Assembly (NCBI RefSeq): GCF_000341285.1
Contig: NW_005178422.1
Coordinates: 1-64,000 of the forward strand
Direction of reading: 5' to 3'
Source of the DNA: Galdieria sulphuraria
Taxonomy: Eukaryota > Rhodophyta > Bangiophyceae > Galdieriales > Galdieriaceae
Length of the DNA stretch: 64,000 bases
Shown here piece by piece: positions 47,372 through 57,686 of the stretch; the first letter of the stretch is position 1; each line of letters begins with the position of its first letter. The notes under the pieces were generated by a model. It was not told where the DNA came from, ran no database searches, and saw only the letters and a list, made by a program, of their open reading frames with translations. Made by a program: the position numbers and the translations under genes.

Positions 47372-49407
47372 ATGTCAAAGGTGGTCAGTTCTCAGTATTA
47401 TGAGCAATTGGACGACACTGCTAGAGTCCAGTACCGAGATCTTTTACTTACCACTCAGCAAAAGGACATTTTCTTTCTACCGCTGTCTCTAGCAAGGTTC
47501 TGTGTTCGCGAAAATTATCGAGTCGTTGGCTCGTCAAAAAGTGACTCCTCTAGCGATACACACTTGCTCTCCATCGTTTCTAGCCGGTGTCTTTGCAGCT
47601 TTTCTTTTGCTGACTATACCGTTGTGTGTCTTTGCTATTTAAAAGGAGAGAAAACCTGGCTTTCCTTTTACGTCGCTGAAAACAACATTTTCTCCCCGAG
47701 CCACAGTTTTTTTCTTGATTATTTTTTGTCAGATGTTACGTGTTCGCGTTGTTTTTCCGTTGGTGGTTTTCCAAACCTTAGTTATGGTTTAAGATTTTTT
47801 GCTTTGGACGCAAATAACGTGTTTGTTGTTGTATGGGTGGACGACGACATAGTTGCTTTTAAAGTCAGTCATGAACAATCTTCTATTTCTATTGAGAAGC
47901 AGTTCACTTTTTCATTTGGAAGTAGTCTAAGGGATATTTCCATAAACGGTCTCTATGATCCTTGGTTTGCAGCGGTGTGCGTGAATGGTTCGATCTACTA
48001 TGGTAAATTGTTGGATCCATCATCAACCTCGAAGTGTTTGCAAGTGAATGGTTGTACTGCAGTTGAGAGAAAGAAATTCCATTTTATCCATTTTTGCTGT
48101 CGTCCTTTTTTAGCAGTAGTTTTAAGTGATTCTGGGAACATGTTCGTGTTGGATATGGTCAAAAATAGGATGGAAAAAGTATGGTATCTTCATTCACTTG
48201 ATGAAAGTTTTACGAATAGGTTTATTTCTATAAGTCGGTCAAAGTCGAACCCATTTGAGTTTTATATTCTTACTCGTTTCCATATTCATACTTTTGATGA
48301 ACGCCAACTTCATCATCCCGTTAAATCTTTTGCCCATTTTTTGATGAGTTTTCAACCTTTTTGTTTAGATGTATATCATATGGCAAGAAATGATTTACTT
48401 GTGGTGGGGTGTGAATCAGAATGCTATATTCGTTTATTTGTCGTTCCACAAGTGATCGACCAATGGAAATTTCCACATCTTACGGAACCCTACAATGTCC
48501 ACCTTCATCTCCAGAGTTTCTTTTCTGTACCAGAGAATATGAAAGGTTTTGATTCGTATCATTCATATAAAATATGCTTTCCTCATCACTCGAAGAAACG
48601 TGCTATTCTAGGAGACGCAGCTTTCGTGCATTTTACTAGTATGAACAACAATGTACCGACATTACTTGCTGTTCGAGGTGAATTTCTCTATGGTTGCTCG
48701 ATTGCATTCGATCACCATGTGTCTAACCATATGGAATACCTTTGGAATCCAATTGGGAGGTTGTTCTTGAGTGAGGAGAGAGTCAAGACGACATCGAGGA
48801 GAAGAGTTTCCAAACTAACATTGACGCAGTTACTCGAAGACAGCATTTCGGAATGTAAAGAGTAAGTACAAAAACGACTCTTTGGATCCATTATGACATT
48901 TTTAGGTCTTATTTTCTATTCAGTGTCTCACAGCTATTGAAACGGCTAACAGGGTCCTTATCCAATCCATCAGTTTCCTCCGAGTTGATAAAGTCACATA
49001 CTACAAAGATTGAACGAGAATACAAGCTGAAGGTTCCTCAATTATCTTCAGAGTTGTTGAGTGATATTCTTGAAAAGTTACCCGACTCTCTTGAGTCGGA
49101 TGTAGATGACAAAGAATTTCCCCAAGAGAGGTTTATGGATAAAAGAAAGCAGATCGTTGGTTCTCTGTTAGACAGAAATACGATCGATAAAGTGAAAGAG
49201 TCTATGGATGACTGGATTGTTTCTTCAGGAGATTTAGAAACCATCTCTTTGTGGGAAAGAAACATCCCACCACAGTGTACTTCATCCACCCATATAAAGC
49301 ATTATGTGTTGAATCCAAAAAGTGAAACAAAGATGCATTTTTGTGTTTCTGATGAAGTGAAGAAGATAGTGAACGATGTTTGGAGTTGTTACTTTTCGGA
49401 AGCATAA
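47372..49407 (+). CDS. Phe-rich, possible beta-propeller protein of unknown function
   Basis: Two exons, 47372-48861 and 48906-49407, joined by a 44-nt intron, give 663 aa. The first ~430 residues are beta-strand-like, rich in Phe, Ser, Val and Cys, with repeated hydrophobic-blade patterns (GLYDPWFAAVCVNGSIYYG, FLAVVLSDSGNMFVLD, NDLLVVGCESECYIRLFVV). This suggests a propeller. The second exon is helical and charged (ELLSDILEKLPDSLESDVDD). A propeller followed by a helical C-terminus occurs in, for example, Pol I factor TAF1C/Rrn6 and various scaffold proteins, but no diagnostic motif supports any name. The frame is intact across the intron. It precedes a tiny KxDL gene by 48 bp. Confidence 0.7.
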
Positions 49408-49455
49408 ACTATAATAGCGCATGTTGTTCGGGGTTTTCATCATTTCTCGTTTTTA

Positions 49456-49758
49456 ATGTCACATAGTATATTTTCACTCGTGGATAATGATAAAGTAGTC
49501 CCCATTCGGGAACAACAGAAAAGAGTGTAAGTTGAGTTTCCTCATATTTGATAGACATTTAAAAGTTGTTGTAGAGTGGAGAGAGTATCTTCACACGCAG
49601 CAAAAGTGGAAGAGTGTACCAAAGAACTTAAGAGGCTCTATGAGGAAACAAACGGTGACTTCCAAAGAGCTCTTGAGAAAACAAAACAAATAAAAGAGGA
49701 CCTGGAGAATATTGACCGCCTTTTGAATGCACTGAAAACGAAGAAAGTGGATAAATAA
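49456..49758 (+). CDS. KxDL-motif protein (KXD1-like, BORC/BLOC-1-type subunit)
   Basis: Two small exons, 49456-49526 and 49575-49758, joined by a 48-nt intron, give only 84 aa. The product is one long coiled coil: IREQQKRVVERVSSHAA, then TKQIKEDLENIDRLLNALKT, carrying the K-x-D-L signature (KEDL) near its end as in KXD1, a subunit of the lysosome-positioning BORC complex. The start at 49456 is supported by an open frame and a clean GTAAGT donor. It is shorter than animal KXD1 (~175 aa) but spans the conserved helix. It lies in tandem after the Phe-rich gene. Confidence 0.65.
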
Positions 49759-49765
49759 AAGAGGA

Positions 49766-49915
49766 ATGGAAACCAAACTTTTATCCAACTGCCATAGTGT
49801 AAAAAAGCTATTGTTCGAAAAAGAGTTTGACTCGCTAGTAGATACTTTAGTGACGGAAATGGGTCTCGTAAAACAGTTTATCACAACACAATATAAAGTC
49901 TTCCAAAGCCTATAA
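49766..49915 (+). CDS. Possible 49-residue protein
   Basis: An ATG-to-TAA frame of 49 aa starting 7 bases after the KxDL stop, amphipathic and helical in pattern (LLFEKEFDSLVDTLVTEMG). It could be a separate microprotein, a second cistron, or simply 3'-UTR sequence. No family recognised. It is kept at low confidence because chance frames of this length are common. Confidence 0.2.
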   Translation: METKLLSNCHSVKKLLFEKEFDSLVDTLVTEMGLVKQFITTQYKVFQSL

Positions 49916-50016
49916 TAATTTTCAAAGGGTTTTAATAAGCCATCACCACAAATCTTTCCGTATGGGGTTCCAAAATATCTTTCTTAATCCATTTATTTTA
50001 TTCATAATTGTGAAGG

Positions 50017-50812
50017 ATGAATAGTGATGCTTCCTTAAGATGGCTTGTTATTCTTCTATTCAGTTGCTGTATTCTACTATTCGTTCCTTTGCTATTCACT
50101 GCAATAACAACTGAATCACTTCAGGAAGGATTTGTAAATATTGGAAATAATCCTTGGGCGCTAGCAGCTTTTAGTGACTTTACTGTCGGTTTTGTTTTCA
50201 ATCTGACCTTTATTTGTGTAAGAGAAGCTAGTGATTTGTATCAAGTGCCAGGTAGGAAGCCTTCTCTTTGGACTGCCTTTTTCTGGGTGATACTTGCTTT
50301 ATTGGTCGGAAACCCTGCTGTTCTTAGCTACGGCATATATCAACTTGTCAAAGCTCATAGCATCAAAAGTGCTTTTTTGGTGACTCTTCCTTCAGACAAA
50401 ACGGGTTCTCATTCTTTATCAAAAACAAAATGGCTCTATTGGTTATTTCAGTTGGCAATGTTGGGACTGCTCATCTATTACATAGTGAGTTGTTTGATAG
50501 CCCTTATGAGTCAATCCATTGGCGATGGGTGGCAATACATACAAAAGGACCCATGGGCATATTTGACATTCTTTGATAACTTGTTGGGAGTTGTGTTTAC
50601 AAGTGTCTATATTGCAGTATCACAGCATCCAAAATGGATACATGTGATAGCATGGTGGTTGACATTGTGGTTATTTGGAAATGGTGTAACGGTAAGTGTG
50701 TGGTGCTGAAGAAGAAGAAGAAGATATTTAGAATATTGAATAGGCTATCTTTGCTTTATGGTTGTGTTGGAGGAAATATTCTCTCGGTGAATCCTTGTTG
50801 TATAGGGAATAG
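50017..50812 (+). CDS. Multi-pass membrane protein, DUF1475-like
   Basis: Two exons, 50017-50691 and 50744-50812, give 247 aa with about six membrane segments. The protein is an internal duplication. The first half has NNPWALAAFSDFTVGFVFNL and the second KDPWAYLTFFDNLLGVVFTS at the same point, each followed by an IxVxE/Q segment and a W-rich helix. This repeated PWA-x(3)-F-x-D pattern matches the plant DUF1475 family as I remember it. The function is unknown. The last exon restores the second half's terminal helix (AIFALWLCWRKYSLGE). It converges with the MFS transporter gene, only 27 bp between stops. Confidence 0.7.
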
Positions 50813-50839
50813 AATATGGATATAAAAAATATTCTTTTT

Positions 50840-52561
50840 TTATGACATCTTTACCATTCTTTTCATCGCACGCTTCCATGCATTCCAAGTTCCTCCAACA
50901 TCTCGAACTACACGAATTCGTGTTGGTATTTCAAACAACATCTTCAGTTCTTCCAAACTCTTCTGTTTGGTTTCTGGAATAAAGAGAAGAATAAACACAA
51001 AGTCTGCCAATGCAAAACCGGCATATAAACCAAATGTACCACTTGTACCTATACCTTGTGTCAAATAGTTGAAAGTATAACTAATACCAAAGTTTCCCAA
51101 ATAACTGCAGAAAGTTAACAAACACATATAGGAATTGCGAAGATAAAGAGGACCAACTTCTGTAGCAACTACCCAAGGAGTTAGGCCCACTCCATTGGCA
51201 TAAAAAAGATAATAAAAGACAACTCCAATGATTGTGATAATAAGATTGGTCCGATGATTTGTGCTAATGAAACCTAAGCCAGTCATCAATAATGATAGAG
51301 ATAAACCCGGAAGAGTGCAAAGATTAAGCTTTCTTCTACCCACTCGATCAATCCAATAAAGACCAGGGATACAAAATACTGCATTGGCAACTCCAGCTAC
51401 CAAACTCACATAAATGGCATTGGTTTTAGAAAGCCCAATGCTTTCAAACACAGTTCCTATATAATATCCAATGGCATTGGCCCCTGAAAACTGTTGGATA
51501 AACATCATAGCACAACCAACTACACAGATCCTTCGAATAGGAGCTTCATGAATAAACTCGATGACCAAATTCTTATTTTGTGAAAATTTCAATTCGTCTT
51601 TTACATCTTGTATCATCTTGAAAAATTCATAGCGAGAATCCTCTTCAAATCCTTGAATACAATACCAAGAATGAAAAGACGCTTTGGGACGACTCTTCAT
51701 CAGATTCCAACGAGGACTTTCAGGTAAAGCTATCATGAGAATAAACTGTAACAACGCAGGTACTATACCAGAACCCAACATGAGACGCCAATTGGCTGAA
51801 GCTGAGGCAAACGCTGCAGCCAAGATATATCCCAAGCATTGACCAAGAAATAAAGAAAGTTGGAAAATGGCAACCAAAAGTCCTCGTTGACGCTTTGGAG
51901 AACATTCTGCAATGTACATAGGAACGGTTGCATTACCACATCCTGCTCCCAACCCAACTATTATTCGTCCACACATGAGTGCTGGAAAGTTGTAAGATAG
52001 TGACTGAATCAAAGCACCACAAAAGTATAGAAATGAAGATACCAGAATGGTGGGTTTCCTTCCCAGATAAACATTGAATGGTAAGGCCCTATACAAACTT
52101 TATAAGAGATTGATAGTTTGAATTCAATCCATCACTCACACAGCACCACCAAACATGGCACCTAGAGCTATTCCTGAAGGAACAAGGGATTTTTCTGCAG
52201 TATTCAAACGCATATAAGGGTCCAAATATAGTTGAGCTCCATTGATGGTAGTCAGGTCCAGACCCAATAAAAAGGCACTCAAAGTTGCCACTGCAGTCAA
52301 TACAATCAATATAGCTTTAGGAGTAGCCTGAAATCCATATAGTCGAACTTGGGGAGGGGGGCCTAGACTTTCCAAAGCACTTTTGTCTCTGGACAATTGA
52401 TATGCTCTGTCTTCATTGGCTTCTTCTAGTTCTATTTGCTCAAAAGGGTCACCCCATTCTTTCACATGGTCTTGCTTGCTCTCTTTACTTGTTTCAATGT
52501 CTTCTGCGAGAATCACTCTAGTTTCTCTGTTGTCACGGTCTGAAATCACTTGGCGATCCAT
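50840..52561 (-). CDS. Sugar/polyol-type MFS transporter 1
   Basis: Two exons, 52561-52140 and 52088-50840, with a 51-nt intron, give 556 aa. A ~90-residue hydrophilic N-terminus precedes 12 membrane segments. Sugar-porter landmarks are GRKPT after TM2, CGRIIVGLGAGCGNATVPMY, PESPRW ending the first half, QQFSGANAIGYY in TM7, DRVGRRKLN and PETKQKSLEEL after TM12. It is a proton-coupled monosaccharide or polyol carrier of the plasma membrane or vacuole. Galdieria is known for a large family of such carriers linked to heterotrophic growth. Substrate not predictable. Confidence 0.9.
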
Positions 52562-52845
52562 TATCAATCAACCCAACTCACCTTTTGATGATTCCACTTG
52601 AAAGAAATGTTCACAAACGATCACAATCCGTCCATTGGACTGTCCCATTGTACCAATGTTTTGTGTCGTTATCGTTCATCAACACATTTGGAACAAGTTA
52701 CTTGACACTCTTCCCATAAAACTTGGGAATGGTTCACCATCTTTCACATATTTAAATGTTTTCCAACGTCTTTGAATATGTCTTTGTAAAACTGCTTTAT
52801 TTTCCAACTTCATCGTTATCTTATATTGCTTCGGTATTATTTGCA

Positions 52846-54041
52846 TTAAGAATCCGTTCGTTCCAAAACTTTTCTATTCATTTCATGAAATAATGTTTCG
52901 TTCATGAATCTTTGCATCAATTTTCTTCCATTTTCACCAATCTGTTTACAATGGCTTTCATTTGTTCGACAATACTCCAGCTTTTCGATGAGATCAGAGC
53001 CATTCAAGTTGAGAGGAACGAAATGTATCCAAGGTTTCAAGTCTCTGAAAAAAATAGACTCCACGGAAAAAGGATAAGGATGAAAAGGACAAGACCACGA
53101 ATACAAGGCATGCGGAAAGCTACTACTCAAGTCATGTCCTTCTATATTCAAGACATATTTAAACTGGAACAAGTTTTTTCCTGGAGAGGGTGGCATTTTT
53201 AAGTGTGCATATCGATCTTGAAATCCACCTAAAGAACTAAAACCTACATCGATATCAGAACGATTATATGATAGTGCCAATTCTACAATCTTTCTTCTAT
53301 TGGTCTTCCCTGGAAACTCGTCTTCATCTCGGATGGGTCCTGAAGCACTGCCTCTCCAAAATAACACATCTTTCTTATCTTCCCACCGAATAGTATCATT
53401 TCGAAAGCAATTTGGAAAATGATAAGTTTTTCTAGGCCATAAAGCACCAGAAGAAGAGCCATATCTGCGACAATGTCGAAGAAAACAAGATTCCTCCAAG
53501 ACATTGTCAGCTATATTCATATATGGGGATACCTTGGTGAATTCCTCTTGGTATACTTCTTGGTACCATTGAGCCTCCTTTACTAGGACAATAAACGGAG
53601 ATTTGGGCCATTTTCTAAGCGTTGGACAGTTTCCTAGACGAAAGGATACTTGTTGTTCAACAAAGTCCTCAGGGGCTGACACCAGCTCAAGAGACTTAAA
53701 ACGAGAAAGTATACTGGTGTCGACGTTCAATGTGACAACTAAACTAGTTATAAGACAGAGAACAAAGCATAAGAAAAATCGATTCCAACGTCCTTGAATA
53801 CCGGCAAATGACAAAATCATGACACGCGCCCAATCGATGGCTCCCAATTTCAAACGAGGTCCCAGAACATTCCATCTTCCTTCTCTGCCATGTAGTTGCT
53901 GTCCTTCAAATTTGATAGCTTCTATGAAATTGTACAATATATGTCTCTAATAAATAAGGATATCACATTAAGGATATTGTTCGCATACTAATCGGCTTTA
54001 ATAATGCGAAGTTGACTAACCAGATAAAAGGAGTTGCTCAT
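52846..54041 (-). CDS. GT90 (CAP10-like) glycosyltransferase, type II membrane
   Basis: A 21-base first exon (54041-54021, MSNSFYL) is joined across a 74-nt intron to exon 2 (53946-52846), giving 373 aa. The main frame has no ATG before its conserved part and is preceded by a clean TTATTAG acceptor, so a tiny first exon is the simplest start. A single membrane helix lies at ~60-80 (FLCFVLCLITSLVVTL). The catalytic region shows family GT90 features: DVLFWRGSASGPIRDEDEF, FKYVLNIEGHDLSSSFPHAL (followed by YS) and a Trp/Val block (LKPWIHFVPLNLNGSDL). GT90 enzymes add xylose or glucose to proteins or capsule polymers in the Golgi/ER. Acceptor unknown. Confidence 0.78.
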
Positions 54042-54607
54042 CAAGATGCTCCCGATTCCTTCTTTTTCTCAATATAGTTGCAAGTGGTCCAACTTGATTT
54101 TCGCGGTTGGAGAGTTCCCTCCATTTCTCATTCATCAATTCAGGACTAACGAAGCAAAACTTCTTATTCAGACAAAGTAAGGTTTTCTTTCATATTCAAA
54201 GCTTGATAAATGATCGTAAAACAACGAAAGAGATCTCAAAAGCTGTACGACTGTAAAAAAACTTTTGTAAAAAGAGACATTTACCAGCTTTTTACCCATA
54301 GCTCACGAAACGTGCCCATTCTTTCGTTTCCTCGCAACGTAACGGACACAATAAGAAAAGCAAGTCATAAATGGTCAAGGAATCATGATAGAACTTGTAA
54401 TAACGGCCTCCAAATATTCTGTGACTTTTTCTCGTCTTCCTTCTATTCTTTATTGCATTGCACGAACAAATGTAGCTAGACTATTTTCTTAACGCAACTA
54501 TCCAGTTCTGGTAAGAAAGTCAACTAATCACAACAACATAGTGTTCTTTCAATCCTCTTTGAAAAGAATGACTTGCAGAGACACTATCACTTCAAAAGCT
54601 AAGTTCA
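54042..54607. other. Intergenic region between GT90 and regulator genes
   Basis: About 570 bases between two minus-strand genes. On the plus strand an 89-codon frame (54210-54479) is basic and Cys-containing but has no recognisable domain or splice context, so it is not called. No RNA gene or repeat was seen. Confidence 0.4.
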
Positions 54608-56875
54608 TCATAGAGAATATTTTTCGTTTGATAATTCAGAAATAATATTTCTTGATGATGCATGTGCGAGATTGCTCGTTCCGTCAGAATTGTCTTGATT
54701 TAAAAAGTGTGACCATATTGCACAATCGAGCAAATAATCACACCCTGCCTTCTTCTTTAATATCAAGTTGTGACACGATTTAGGAACTTTTAAAGTTTGA
54801 AAATATGGCTCGGCATTTACCTCTTTTCCTTGCTTTTGGAATATGTACATTAACAAGGCATCCAACTCTAAAAGAATACAAGCGTCATAGGAGGTATTTT
54901 CCAACAAATTGTCAACGATCTCCAACAAGTTAGCATGAGCTTCTTTATATCGAGTCAGCTCAACAAGTATACTGGTGACTACAAGATGAAATTGAACCCA
55001 TACAACAGTTGACTGCAGTTGCAGAGCACAACATTCTTCTTTTGCTTTTTCCGCTAAATAAAGTGCAGTATGTAACTGTTGACGTTCTTTTTCCATACAT
55101 GTCAATAAATACAAACATAAAAGCTGATGAATTCTACCATTTTTCATACAACCCATTTGTTCTTCTTGAACAGTTTTTAAGGCAGCAGTAATATAATCAT
55201 AGGCAACCAAAAAATTTCTGTTCTCAAAATGAACTTCACCAATGCTTCGAAGCAGAACGCCCTTTTCCCAGCAAGGAACGCAGTATAGCAGAGTATCTTT
55301 GAATATTCGAATATTCAAAGACAGAAAGTATTCAAAATTTTCTTCTTCGAAAAGACTTTCATGCTTGTCGACACCTGACTCCGGATCAAAACAATCATCT
55401 CTCTCGAATTGAAAAGTCTGCAAAAGTTTTGAACTTTCTTCTAATCTGGACTCTGCATCCCAAATATATTTCAAGAAACAACTGCTGACAACCAAAACCC
55501 AACGGTATGTTTTCCAACCCCATTCCTTGGCTATTTTCAAGGCAGTCTCAATATTCTCCCGTTCTAAAGTATACAGACTTTCTGCTTGTTGTTTGCAAGT
55601 GCCACGATGAAGAAATATTTCGTCACTAACTTGCTCTTGTATCAATTTACAGTAGTAACCTAGGAATCGACACTTCCACACTTCATATTTGTGTCGAAAA
55701 TAGCCATTCTTTGCGTTCAAATATTCTAAAATGAAACAATATGCCATAGGATACAGCTGTAATCTCCCATCTGCATGAATCTGTAAAACTTTTTCAGTTT
55801 CCAAAGTTCTTGCAAGTTTCTCGAAAAACAAATTATCTTGCTCTGACCAACCTAAAATATACTTTGCTGCTTGGAAGCTAAATGTAGATGGAAATATGGA
55901 GAATGCAGACCATGCTTCTCTACCAAGAAACGGTATTTCTATGAGAACCTTTCTATAATATAATGATAAACTAGAAAAATGGGTATTGTCTTGTAAGAGC
56001 TCTTCTTCCAGCGATTGGACCAGGTAAAAATCTGAAATGACATTATTTGATCCACTCTCGCACGATGTTTTCTCTTCGGTAGAAAAACTATCAGAACTCC
56101 GCAAAACATTCAAATTTCCAAACAATTTCCTTTCATCATCCTTCAACGCATCATTTTCAAAAGAAAATACTCTTGGGACATTGGTGGAGACAGTTTGTTC
56201 GCCTTCGCTACTTTCAGGAGAAATGCGACATTTTATGACTTCATTCCCACCTCCAGAGAAACTCAAAGGAAGTGAAGAAAAAGCATTAGAGCTAATATGT
56301 GACGGACTCATTCTGGTTTGTTGCAATAGCTCATTGCTTCCACTTTCTTTCAAAGTACTTGCTTGTTGTTCTCTTTGTAACTGCTTTATCAATTTCTTGT
56401 TTCGATAGGCCATGTTTTGCCGCTCTCTCCTTCGTAAAATTCTCTTCTTCTGTTTTCTCTGTTCTTCTGTCAATTCAGAGTCAGAAATATTGATAAATAG
56501 AGACGGAGGTCTACCTGGCTTTGATATACCTTTTTTATGATTTCTCTTTCGTCGTGATAAAATACGAATAGAGTCCCACGTCTCTATATCTTCTTCGATG
56601 ATAGGTTTATGATGCGACATCATTTTTCTTGATTCCATTTGCGACAAAGCCGCAAGGTTTCTCCCGTCCGAGTTATCTATCGTCCCACAGTCCATCAAGA
56701 ACGATGGAATGTTCGTAGTAGAATAAATAAAAGGTTCACTGTTTGAAGAGTAAAAAGCAAGTCTATTTTCCTCTGTTGCTAGAAAAAGTCGCATCATAGG
56801 TTCTTGAGAAGGCTCCAAGGACGACATAGACATCTCAGGCACAAATCTACCAACATGAAAATTTCTTTCCCTCAT
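54608..56875 (-). CDS. Putative nuclear regulator: basic/AT-hook-like N-terminus fused to STAND-type winged-helix/TPR region
   Basis: One intronless frame of 755 aa. Residues ~105-170 are strongly basic: a KPGRPPS AT-hook-like core, then TEEQRKQKKRILRRRERQNM and AYRNKKLIKQLQ, resembling a bZIP basic region but lacking the invariant Asn-x7-Arg and any long zipper. After a disordered stretch, residues ~300-390 match the winged-helix segment that follows NB-ARC modules in bacterial STAND regulators (LuxR/AfsR type): AWSAFSIFPSTFSFQAAKYI, FFEKLARTLETEKVLQIHAD, then GRLQLYPMAYCFILEYL. Next come RHKYEVWKCRFLGYYCKLI and LERENIETALKIAKEWGWKT, equivalent to the bacterial ENLRAAL block, and TPR-like helices. 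No P-loop or NB-ARC is present. I infer a transcriptional regulator with bacterial-like sensor helices. Its start is 138 bp from a divergent small gene. Confidence 0.5.
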   Translation of the reverse strand: MRERNFHVGRFVPEMSMSSLEPSQEPMMRLFLATEENRLAFYSSNSEPFIYSTTNIPSFLMDCGTIDNSDGRNLAALSQMESRKMMSHHKPIIEEDIETWDSIRILSRRKRNHKKGISKPGRPPSLFINISDSELTEEQRKQKKRILRRRERQNMAYRNKKLIKQLQREQQASTLKESGSNELLQQTRMSPSHISSNAFSSLPLSFSGGGNEVIKCRISPESSEGEQTVSTNVPRVFSFENDALKDDERKLFGNLNVLRSSDSFSTEEKTSCESGSNNVISDFYLVQSLEEELLQDNTHFSSLSLYYRKVLIEIPFLGREAWSAFSIFPSTFSFQAAKYILGWSEQDNLFFEKLARTLETEKVLQIHADGRLQLYPMAYCFILEYLNAKNGYFRHKYEVWKCRFLGYYCKLIQEQVSDEIFLHRGTCKQQAESLYTLERENIETALKIAKEWGWKTYRWVLVVSSCFLKYIWDAESRLEESSKLLQTFQFERDDCFDPESGVDKHESLFEEENFEYFLSLNIRIFKDTLLYCVPCWEKGVLLRSIGEVHFENRNFLVAYDYITAALKTVQEEQMGCMKNGRIHQLLCLYLLTCMEKERQQLHTALYLAEKAKEECCALQLQSTVVWVQFHLVVTSILVELTRYKEAHANLLEIVDNLLENTSYDACILLELDALLMYIFQKQGKEVNAEPYFQTLKVPKSCHNLILKKKAGCDYLLDCAIWSHFLNQDNSDGTSNLAHASSRNIISELSNEKYSL

Positions 56876-57012
56876 ATGGGCTGCTGAAAATCCGAAACAA
56901 GCTCTCTGAAGCGTCTGATCCCGTGGACAAAACGAAGGTGATTGGTTGGTAGCTTATTCATTTTCCAGCCTCAAGCAGTAGTGATCCGTTTGCTTCCACG
57001 CTCTCAATAAAT

Positions 57013-57318
57013 ATGGCAGCGTTGTCATCTAAAGAAGGATATAGTAAAGAGATTCAGTTTCGTAAAGAAAGAGGATTATTTCTTGTTGAAAGAAGAGGAG
57101 TTGATTTGCAGGGAATATATTTTGTGATTACCTTGCTCCCTTTCTATCTTTGAACAATTAAGTTGAGTTTTGTTCTCTAGTCGAAATATGGACTTTCTTT
57201 AGATACAGTGGACTCAATGACTAATAAAACCGACATCAAGTCTCTATGTTCACTTTGGAGTTTGATAAGAAAAGGTTTCTTTGATAGAGTTTGTATCATT
57301 GAGCTTTCTTCGTCATAA
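57013..57318 (+). CDS. Small two-exon gene of unknown function
   Basis: Exons 57013-57123 and 57181-57318 join across a 57-nt GT-AG intron (GTGATT donor, pyrimidine-rich TTGTTCTCTAG acceptor) to give an 82-aa protein in one frame: it begins MAALSSKEGYSKEIQFRKER, continues with GLFLVERRGVDLQGIYFSKY and ends with GFFDRVCIIELSSS. Eighty-three open codons in this AT-rich stretch, plus a correctly phased intron, argue for a real gene. No family recognised. It is divergent from the basic/STAND regulator with ~140 bp between starts. Confidence 0.45.
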
Positions 57319-57686
57319 TAGACAATAGCTATTAGCTGAAAGCTTCTCATTTTTCCCCAACAATGGTTGATACTTTTTTTCCAGTTCTAGGAGATAAGGG
57401 TGGGTACAAAAAAAGATTGCTGAATGGTAGATATGTCCGAGGATATTCTGAAAGTATGATATGTGTACTAAGAAAAAGTTTCCAATGTAAACAAGAAATA
57501 ATGGTGTATTGTTGACCAGCAAACTAAAAAATTCAATATTTCATATTAAGATGCAAATGTCGGGAACATCATTTAAGATGGTTAAACACGATCAAATCCT
57601 TCATTCTTAACAATCAACAAAAATAAGAACAAGCATGACAAGAAATTTTCTATCTGAATGAAATACTCAGGTTCCACGAGTCATTT
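57319..57686. other. Convergent intergenic region
   Basis: About 370 bases between the small two-exon gene and the stop of MFS transporter 2. It is AT-rich, with a minus-strand 69-codon frame of no recognisable content. No RNA gene or repeat was seen. Confidence 0.4.

Noticed and set aside
54210-54479. 89-codon basic plus-strand frame in the GT90/regulator gap.
   Set aside because: There is no domain, splice context or conservation evidence; chance frames of this size are expected.
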